In this document: positions 22,601-26,951 of the stretch, piece after piece
Layout: every line of letters begins with the position of its first letter
How positions within the stretch are numbered: position 1 is the stretch's first letter
NCBI GenBank assembly: GCA_900544375.1
Contig: UQUZ01000034.1
Span: forward strand, 1 to 26,951
DNA: 26,951 nucleotides
DNA from: an uncultured Oscillospiraceae bacterium
GTDB taxonomy: Bacteria; Bacillota; Clostridia; Oscillospirales; Acutalibacteraceae
Direction of reading: 5' to 3'
The notes under the pieces: generated by a model
What the model was told of the DNA's origin: nothing
The model's input: only the letters and a program-made list of their open reading frames with translations
Databases searched by the model: none
Translations under genes and position numbers: made by a program

Positions 22601-22919
22601 AAGTATGCAAGGAAACTATGCCAGTCTTAACAGCCAAAATTTGTACCACACAGGCACTATCCAAAGCGGCGAAGCAATGGTGCCAAACGGCTCCTTGTCC
22701 GGCAGTATTTATACCGGAGAAACAACTGTATACTTTTCACCAGCCTTTTCGAAAGCGCCTCGCGTTATTGTAACACCCCGAACCGGGGCCCCGTACACTG
22801 TCCAAGCGGCAGTCGGCGGACCGCCTACGGCCAACAGTGTAAAAATCATCGTGCAAAGAAACACCAAAACAGCAGACGGCTATACCGCTGTGCAGTGGAT
22901 CGCGGTTGAGCCAAGATAA
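19620..22919 (+). CDS. tail-associated / receptor-binding protein (Tal-like, mosaic C-terminus)
   Basis: The 1099-residue protein starts with TTG directly after the Dit stop. Residues 1-260 resemble the N-terminal hub of prophage tail endopeptidase/Tal proteins (VYEQVEPFRYLLVDGIGYF, a DRYQYDNRTDICLSTEDVLQ segment). A coiled coil follows (about 280-450, KLQGRKAEKEGEITRLKQEL), then further hub-like beta domains to about 560. Residues about 725-845 look like a carbohydrate-binding-type jelly roll (GSRNYIKDS, then EHMKLEKGSKATDWTPAPED). The last 190 residues are a Ser/Gly-rich beta domain likely to touch the receptor. DNA for residues 725-830 and after 905 is clearly more AT-rich than its surroundings, a sign of module exchange. 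No catalytic peptidase motif was recognised. Confidence 0.75.
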   Translation: MLAQFDSFGNFEIPQITLCNPDGRALGILSNLSDRQMNIRFNDLSDLSFTIQRGAKECRCPVYEQVEPFRYLLVDGIGYFVITDVSVSEEGNDAFKTVEASSCEYELNNIQLGYYEGTYRFYSGDDSDPKNSLLSDIMKRLPSWRLDTDGIPAAVAARSRTFDTTDQTVYAFLMTELEEAYECLFEFDILNRVIRVYDRYQYDNRTDICLSTEDVLQGLTLRTKSDEIKTALLVKGGNGLDILSVNPLGTNLIYNFSYYATEEWMDAALIEKVKSWQAHVDALTSSENSAFQVQRAEISKLQGRKAEKEGEITRLKQELSNLQVQQSAIISDTASQDIKNANLKALHPQILAAKSALSTAEGALSSIQTQLNTENDKLLALQKQVRLESVFTPAEMEVLSRFIQQGAYTEENITKQDNMSYEEAQAQALELYNKAQSLLKTISTPRYEYSVETASFVFQKEFAHLTSQLKSGCLIDIRLSEEDIASLLLLEMAVDYDGRSLSLTFGNRYKLSDPSALFNDLVGGSIAKTASTVEYLRTTFDFKQQKDDLDHLAELKDESINLTHNMVVNADNQVMVIDASGINGRRAVIGEDGLPTGDYEPEVLKITNNTIAFSTDDFETTETVLGKNLLPDGATTPDGKNYMYGLNAKLLMGDLIIGENLKVSGEIEGRLINAKGLTVNNGVTDTLRVDENGDVSLNVKSLSITGNQVATQGDLTSGINGLQIGSRNYIKDSVSRTLTANSTSDWYYNNLYTGLENTQYTFSVGKISVISGSATKVSVLIYDVNNAKLIQTMYLNVSNSKQQISFTPPPSSAALSLLIYAGVAGSTAGNSLKYEHMKLEKGSKATDWTPAPEDRSYLVNTLSPTQADGMWLGSDGKLNITATQIKAGRLQSKDGSSYFDLENGKIVGKNAEMSGSFKALSPNYTSGEGSSVTISGFTQSGSNYNCAGLQFRNASNTLYGDMWGMDMGSYGSSIGIECNGVSIAVVKNSSGKYISMQGNYASLNSQNLYHTGTIQSGEAMVPNGSLSGSIYTGETTVYFSPAFSKAPRVIVTPRTGAPYTVQAAVGGPPTANSVKIIVQRNTKTADGYTAVQWIAVEPR

Positions 22920-22931
22920 GGAGGTCGCAAA

Positions 22932-23324
22932 ATGGCATTTATAAAATCCGACGTTGAAACCTGTTATGGATTTCACGTCCCAAACGCCTATTTAAAAGTC
23001 ACACGCGCGGAATTCAGCGCGAGAAAAAAAGCCTGGGACTATGCCGTATGCGTCTACGCGAGCAAAGAGGCAGCGGCTGAGGGCAAAATCATCTGCGATT
23101 ATTATATTGGAGAAATCCCTTTGCAAATTGGCGGAGACTTGCCCGACATCCTCCGCATGATCTACGAGGACATTAAAATGAAGGCGCAGGACGCGGATTC
23201 CTATCCTGAAATCGCTGAAAAATTTGCGGACTGCATAGACGACGTGGAGGAAGACTTGCCCTCCCCCTCCTATGCCGAGCTCGCCGCCGCAACCAATATC
23301 CTGATGGGAGGAGAAAACGCATGA
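22932..23324 (+). CDS. hypothetical phage protein
   Basis: This 130-residue protein has AAGGAGGTCG before the ATG at 22932. It is acidic, with an initial beta segment (DVETCYGFHVPNAYLKVTRAEF) followed by a surface-type strand and C-terminal helices. I do not recognise the family. The position between the receptor-binding protein and small fibre-accessory genes suggests a structural or fibre-attachment role. Its last four bases overlap the start of the next gene (ATGA), so the two are translationally coupled. Confidence 0.65.
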   Translation: MAFIKSDVETCYGFHVPNAYLKVTRAEFSARKKAWDYAVCVYASKEAAAEGKIICDYYIGEIPLQIGGDLPDILRMIYEDIKMKAQDADSYPEIAEKFADCIDDVEEDLPSPSYAELAAATNILMGGENA

Positions 23325-23731
23325 GCATCATCGACGAAGCCCGCGCCATGCGGGCAAGCTATATCGCCCTTGCGCAAAGCGCCCCGGATGAGTTGCTTTC
23401 ATCCGGGGATTATTTATCGGTTTTTGATCCGCTGTGCGGGGATGGCGGCCTGATCCCCGCGCGCAGCGTGCGCCGCCATGAGGGGAACCTTTACCGCGCA
23501 AATGCGGATTGCTGGGATCGGGAGGACAATTGGCCCAGCGCCGCGCCCACCCTCTGGACGCAGGTCACGCCGGACGAATGGCCCGCCTGGGTGCGGCCCT
23601 CCGGCGCGCATGACGCTTACAACACCGGCGACAAGGTGACGCACAACGGCAAACAATATACCTCACAAATCGACGGCAACACCACAGAGCCGGGAACAGA
23701 CGAACGCTGGTGGAGCGAAACGAAAGAATAA
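23321..23731 (+). CDS. small tail accessory protein with carbohydrate-binding-like domain
   Basis: The 136-residue protein has a short N-terminal helix. A segment with RRHEGNLYRAN and WPSAAPTLWTQV follows, and then a module WPAWVRPSGAHDAYNTGDKV followed by HNGKQYTSQIDGNT and WW. The last part closely resembles the small aromatic-rich chitin-binding (CBM5/12 type) modules, in which an AYxxGDxVxxxGxxY pattern and Trp residues stack on sugars. A role in binding cell-wall or capsule glycans at the tail tip is inferred. It shares its architecture with the gene at 25490. Confidence 0.7.
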   Translation: MSIIDEARAMRASYIALAQSAPDELLSSGDYLSVFDPLCGDGGLIPARSVRRHEGNLYRANADCWDREDNWPSAAPTLWTQVTPDEWPAWVRPSGAHDAYNTGDKVTHNGKQYTSQIDGNTTEPGTDERWWSETKE

Positions 23732-23751
23732 CCAAGTGGAGGAAATATACT

Positions 23752-23946
23752 ATGCAAGAATATCTTACCCGCCGCAAGGCGGAACTCCAGCAGGAATATA
23801 ACAGCCTGACGCTTCAAAAATCGAATTTGAGCAGGCAGCTCAAAGCCTGCCGGGAGCGCATGGCGCAGCTACGCGGCGCATTCGCCGAGCTGGAAGCGCT
23901 TGCCCAGCAACCGGCATCTCCGAATATTTCCGAGCCGCAGGCATAG
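23752..23946 (+). CDS. small coiled-coil protein
   Basis: This 64-residue protein starts at 23752 after GTGGAGGAAATA; an in-frame ATG at 23710 overlaps the preceding gene and lacks a site. Almost the whole chain is one amphipathic helix (LTRRKAELQQEYNSLTLQKS and on) with heptad-like spacing, ending in a polar tail. Such short coiled coils among fibre genes often act as trimerisation or chaperone factors, but no specific family was recognised. Confidence 0.65.
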   Translation: MQEYLTRRKAELQQEYNSLTLQKSNLSRQLKACRERMAQLRGAFAELEALAQQPASPNISEPQA

Positions 23947-23986
23947 CAATTCCCCCATTCCATAAACATGAAAGGATGAACGCATC

Positions 23987-25486
23987 ATGCGAACCGTACG
24001 CATTGATTTCACCAACCAATCCGTTTCCTATCCGGATGGCACATTGGCCGGCCGGCGGGGCGAACACCTGATGACACAGCTCATCATCAGCCTGCCGGAG
24101 GAAATGGGGGCTTCTGAAATTGAATATTATCGCCTCGCCTTCTGCCGGTATGGCAACGAGGAGCGCATTTTAACCAATCGGATCACAGAAGCCACGGAGG
24201 GCGACCGCGCATACCGCTCCGGCAACCTGATTTATTGCAAGCTCTGGCACGATTTAACGGATGCGCAAGGCCTCTTTTTCAATGTGGAGGGCTGCCGTGA
24301 AAAGAACGGTGAGGAAGTGCTGCTTTGCAAATCGCCCCGGGCTCGCCTTAGCTTCCAATCTGCCGTTTCCGGGGAGGAATCCGCCGCTGACACACCGCTC
24401 TCTTCCCCGCGGGACGGCATCACACCCCACATTGGGGCAAACGGCAACTGGTTTCTCGGCTCCCAGGATACCGGCGTTTCCGCCGCTGGCCAAAAGGGGG
24501 AGCCGGGTGAAGCAGGTGCGCCGGGCACACCCGGCCAGCCCGGCATCACGCCCCATATCGACAGCGCCACGAAGCACTGGATGACCGGCGATACGGATAC
24601 CGGCATTTCAGCCGAAGGCACGCCGGGCCCACACGGCGCAAACGGGGCGGACGGCGTGAGCCCCACTGTTTCAGTCGCAAGCAACACAGGCACGGAGTAC
24701 AGGCTCACCATCACCGACAAAAACGGATCTATCACCACCCCAAACCTGAAAGGGCAGAATGGCGCGGGCAGCGGCAGTGTTTCCGTAACGGTCGGTGAAA
24801 CAACCACCGGCGCGCCTGGCTCAAACGCCACCGTCACCAATTCCGGCACAGCCTCCGCCCCGGTGCTGAACTTTACCATTCCGCGCGGCGACAAGGGGGA
24901 AACAGGCCCCAAGGGAGAGCCCGGCATACAGGGTCCAAAAGGCGATCCAGGCCCAGCAGGCGCCAACGGCAGGGACGGCACAGACGGGGTAAGTCCCACT
25001 GTGGCGGTTGCAAGCAATACGTCCACAGAATACAAACTTACCATCACCGATAAAAACGGCTCCATTACTACCCCTAATTTAAAAGGCCAAAACGGAAGCG
25101 GCGGGGGCTCCGGGAGTTCTTCCTCCTTTACTACACAGGACGTCCCGCTGGTGTGGACGCGAGACGACGATCTAAAAGTCCTATATGCACCGATTGATAT
25201 CAGTCCGGAGAATTATGTGCGTGTGATGCATGTTGTATTAACGACGGACGGCGTGATTAATAGCAACAGCGCACTCCTTAACGTCCCGGGCATAATGACC
25301 TTTGGCGCAAGCACACCAACACCTATATATTTGGCACGGCTGTTCACTGTGGCTCCACTAGATGGATTTGTAATATGTGCAGATATTTCGAGAGCATTGA
25401 CAGAGGGGGATATAGGAGATCTTTCGATTAACCTTATCCCATCTATGTTTACTCAAGCCACGCTATATATCTTACAGGAGGGATGA
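23987..25486 (+). CDS. collagen-like tail fibre protein
   Basis: The 499-residue protein begins with a globular attachment domain (about 1-130, like the upper baseplate N-terminus of lactococcal-type fibres). Then come glycine-repeat modules with G-x-y triplets (KGEPGEAGAPGTPGQPG and KGETGPKGEPGIQGPKGDPG), alternating with DGITPHIG segments followed by short W-containing stretches. Two near-identical 38-residue modules start DGVSPTV. The last 115 residues form a separate beta-rich tip. Collagen-like stretches trimerise and extend the fibre. An AAAGGATG site precedes the ATG. It probably carries receptor specificity together with the Tal-like protein. Confidence 0.8.
   Translation: MRTVRIDFTNQSVSYPDGTLAGRRGEHLMTQLIISLPEEMGASEIEYYRLAFCRYGNEERILTNRITEATEGDRAYRSGNLIYCKLWHDLTDAQGLFFNVEGCREKNGEEVLLCKSPRARLSFQSAVSGEESAADTPLSSPRDGITPHIGANGNWFLGSQDTGVSAAGQKGEPGEAGAPGTPGQPGITPHIDSATKHWMTGDTDTGISAEGTPGPHGANGADGVSPTVSVASNTGTEYRLTITDKNGSITTPNLKGQNGAGSGSVSVTVGETTTGAPGSNATVTNSGTASAPVLNFTIPRGDKGETGPKGEPGIQGPKGDPGPAGANGRDGTDGVSPTVAVASNTSTEYKLTITDKNGSITTPNLKGQNGSGGGSGSSSSFTTQDVPLVWTRDDDLKVLYAPIDISPENYVRVMHVVLTTDGVINSNSALLNVPGIMTFGASTPTPIYLARLFTVAPLDGFVICADISRALTEGDIGDLSINLIPSMFTQATLYILQEG
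24650..25096 (+). repeat. duplicated 114-bp fibre module
   Basis: Copies at 24650-24763 and 24983-25096 encode the same 38-residue module (DGVSPTV ... GQNG) with only a few residue changes, while many third codon positions differ. The duplication is therefore old and the protein sequence is under constraint. Confidence 0.75.
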
Positions 25487-25489
25487 CCG

Positions 25490-25954
25490 ATGATAGACGC
25501 AGAGATGATTGCGCAAATAAATGCGCTGGGCAGGGAATCGCGTGCGCATAACCAAGCGCTTGCAGAGCAGCGGGAGATCTTGCTCCGTGCCGCTGCGCAA
25601 ACCCTGCCGGAGGATGTAGCGGTTACAGTGCCGCTGATGTACCCAGCGTGGGATTGGCAGTCCTGCAAGCGGGATATGATCGTCAATTACAACGGCCAGC
25701 TGTACCGGGTGCTTAACACGCCCACCGATAACCGCCCGCCAGATGCGGAGGGGATGCTGGCCGTCTACCGCCCGATTGTACCGGCACACGCTGGGACAAT
25801 GGCCGACCCCATCCCTTGGGTGTATGGGATGGATTGCAAGGCCGGGCTGTATTACAGCTATGCGGATCAACTGTGGCTATGCAAGTCGGATATGGCCCCC
25901 TGCACCTGGATACCGGGCACGGCTCCAACGATGTGGGAGCAGGTTTCCATTTAA
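25490..25954 (+). CDS. tail accessory protein with aromatic-rich binding module
   Basis: The 154-residue protein starts four bases after the fibre stop, with AGGAGGGATGACC overlapping that gene's end. An N-terminal helix (ALGRESRAHNQALAEQREIL) is followed by a beta module with WDWQSCKRDMIVNYNGQLYRV. A second module, YGMDCKAGLYYSYADQLWLC, ends in MWEQVSI. The two-module pattern parallels the protein at 23321 (GNLYRAN ... LWTQV), so the two are probably distant paralogs. The Trp- and Tyr-rich surface suggests glycan or fibre binding. No enzyme motif is seen. Confidence 0.7.
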   Translation: MIDAEMIAQINALGRESRAHNQALAEQREILLRAAAQTLPEDVAVTVPLMYPAWDWQSCKRDMIVNYNGQLYRVLNTPTDNRPPDAEGMLAVYRPIVPAHAGTMADPIPWVYGMDCKAGLYYSYADQLWLCKSDMAPCTWIPGTAPTMWEQVSI

Positions 25955-26001
25955 CGCACCGGCTACATCCCGCAATAATATCATAAAAAGGAGGTTCTTT
26001 T

Positions 26002-26343
26002 TTGAACTGGGAATTGATTTTAAAAATTTTGATTACGGCAGGCCTCGTCCTACTCGGCGGCCTCTCCCTCTATTGGAAGCAAAATACCAAGCTTCAGCAG
26101 CAGGCTGGACAGCTGATCGGCGAAGCGGAAAAGGCCTTTGCGGATACCACCAAGGCGGGAGGTCAAAAATTTGAATGGGTGGTGGATGCTCTCTGCCGCA
26201 TCCTGCCTGCACCCATACGGATTTTCTTTCCGCGCAGTGTGATCTCCTCGATTGTACAAAATGCTTTTGACGCGATTGAAGCGTATGCAAAAACACAGCT
26301 TGACCGATTTCTCAGCGAAAAATCCGACGCCTGCGTGGAATGA
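26002..26343 (+). CDS. phage holin (LLH-type)
   Basis: The 113-residue protein starts with TTG after AAAAAGGAGG. It has one N-terminal transmembrane helix (LILKILITAGLVLLGGLSLYW), then an amphipathic helical region with EAEKAFADTTKAGGQKFEWVVDAL and a C-terminal helix with FDAIEAYAKTQLDRFL. This is the layout of the Firmicute holin family in which a single membrane segment precedes a basic helical body. It would permeabilise the membrane to release particles and let the amidase reach the wall. It is placed just before a second membrane protein and the amidase, the usual lysis cassette. Confidence 0.75.
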   Translation: MNWELILKILITAGLVLLGGLSLYWKQNTKLQQQAGQLIGEAEKAFADTTKAGGQKFEWVVDALCRILPAPIRIFFPRSVISSIVQNAFDAIEAYAKTQLDRFLSEKSDACVE

Positions 26344-26367
26344 CCCAGAAGGTTGGGAGGCGGATGA

Positions 26368-26802
26368 ATGGATTTATTAGAACTATTAAAAACCATAGGC
26401 GCTGCGGCGGGAAATATTGTAACCATCTCCGGCTGCCTCGCCTTATGCATCCGTCCGATTCGTGAAAAGCTGGCGCGCTTTATCCGGCGCGCCAGCCGGA
26501 CGGATGCATCAGAAAAAAGGATCGCGGATATGTTTGCCATGCTAGAGCAGCACATTGAAGCGGATCAGGCAAAAATCGTGAGCAGCGAGCTGCTCAAAAA
26601 GGCTTCCACCGAGCTGTTATATGACAGCCTCGATAAAATCTACCGCGATTATATCGGCGCTCCGGGCATCCCTCTCTCCGTCCGGCAAAGGCTTGTGAAT
26701 TTGTATGCCGTCTATGCAGGCCTGGGCGGAAACGGGCATGGCGAAATCATGTATCGTGAGCTGCTGGAGCTGCCGATCATTACAGAAACTCCATTACAGT
26801 AG
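26368..26802 (+). CDS. second lysis-cassette membrane protein (holin-like)
   Basis: The 144-residue protein has one hydrophobic N-terminal segment (IGAAAGNIVTISGCLALCI) followed by a basic stretch (RPIREKLARFIRRASR) and a helical, acidic C-terminal body with YRDYIGAPGIPLSVRQRL and a glycine loop. GGGAGGCGG precedes the ATG. The C-terminal pattern is common in small Firmicute phage proteins next to holins. It may be a second holin, an antiholin or a spanin-like regulator; the sequence alone does not decide. Confidence 0.65.
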   Translation: MDLLELLKTIGAAAGNIVTISGCLALCIRPIREKLARFIRRASRTDASEKRIADMFAMLEQHIEADQAKIVSSELLKKASTELLYDSLDKIYRDYIGAPGIPLSVRQRLVNLYAVYAGLGGNGHGEIMYRELLELPIITETPLQ

Positions 26803-26818
26803 GAAAGGAGCATCTCAA

Positions 26819-26951
26819 TTGGCTGCAACAATCTACATCGCCGCCGGGCACGGCGGGAGCGATCCGGGCGCGGTAAGCGGTAAATACATCGAAAAAGCGC
26901 TGACCCTCAAAACCGCGCTGGCTTGCCAGAATTACCTGAGAAATTACGAAT
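26819..26951 (+). CDS. N-acetylmuramoyl-L-alanine amidase, N-terminal part (cut by window edge)
   Basis: The 44 visible residues, from a TTG at 26819 after GGAAAGGAG, read ATIYIAAGHGGSDPGAVS and then YIEKALTLK. This is the Amidase_3 (zinc amidase) signature: His11 in AGHGG and Glu25 in the following helix would be zinc ligands. It would cleave the amide bond between muramic acid and the stem peptide, allowing release of particles after holin action. The rest of the gene lies outside the window. Confidence 0.85.
   Translation, partial: MAATIYIAAGHGGSDPGAVSGKYIEKALTLKTALACQNYLRNYE

Noticed and set aside
24232..25065. Minus-strand frame (277 codons) opposite the collagen-like fibre
   Set aside because: The Pro/Val/Ser-rich product is the reverse complement of Gly-x-y repeat codons, a shadow of the fibre gene.

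Overview
The window looks like a chromosomal piece of a gut-type Firmicute (Clostridia, probably Oscillospirales-like). This rests on the gene families, strong AGGAGG ribosome binding sites, frequent TTG starts and moderately high GC. It divides into a host housekeeping block and a long phage-derived locus that is read in the opposite direction.

Positions 1-3428, minus strand: a classical run of pyrH, frr, uppS, cdsA and dxr (dxr cut by the window edge), covering UMP kinase, ribosome recycling, undecaprenyl-PP synthase, CDP-diglyceride synthase and the MEP pathway. A sigma-A-like promoter for this operon lies at 3474-3502. Divergent from it, a compact structured RNA (about 3588-3790, tentatively a raiA-motif RNA) precedes a gene of unknown function (3822-4409) and its terminator.

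Positions 4482-8630, plus strand: a consensus sigma-A promoter (TTGACA, 17 bp, TATAAT) is followed directly by a LexA/SOS box (AGAACAAATGTTCT) and then by an intrinsic terminator inside the short leader. Three genes follow. The second encodes a 911-residue protein with features of the single-subunit, two-barrel RNA polymerases (YonO / QDE-1 type), including an aspartate triad DKDSD in place of the usual DxDGD. The third has a C-terminal zinc ribbon. A strong terminator closes the operon.

Positions 8726-26951, plus strand: a siphovirus-type tail, fibre and lysis module. It contains tail completion, unknown structural, tail tube, chaperone-like, tape measure, distal tail, tail-associated/receptor-binding, accessory fibre and carbohydrate-binding-like proteins, a collagen-like fibre, two holin-like proteins and the start of an N-acetylmuramoyl-L-alanine amidase. 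No terminase, portal, capsid, integrase, repressor or sheath gene is visible, and host genes lie immediately upstream. My best reading is a domesticated, SOS-inducible, headless flexible tail (F-type tailocin-like particle) whose late operon may be transcribed by the locus's own RNA polymerase. This is inference. The locus is cut at the right edge, so head genes beyond it cannot be excluded.

The tape measure gene is split by about 3 kb (roughly 12094-15083). The left end of this insert carries a recognisable group I intron core (P3, P7, P8, and R and S elements with a compensatory change in P7). The rest carries antisense cargo: a DUF6514-like gene, two tandemly duplicated zinc-ribbon genes each under an identical consensus promoter with a palindromic operator-like site, a decayed third copy, and a 68-bp palindromic MITE-like insertion. 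Splicing would be needed to make a full tape measure protein.
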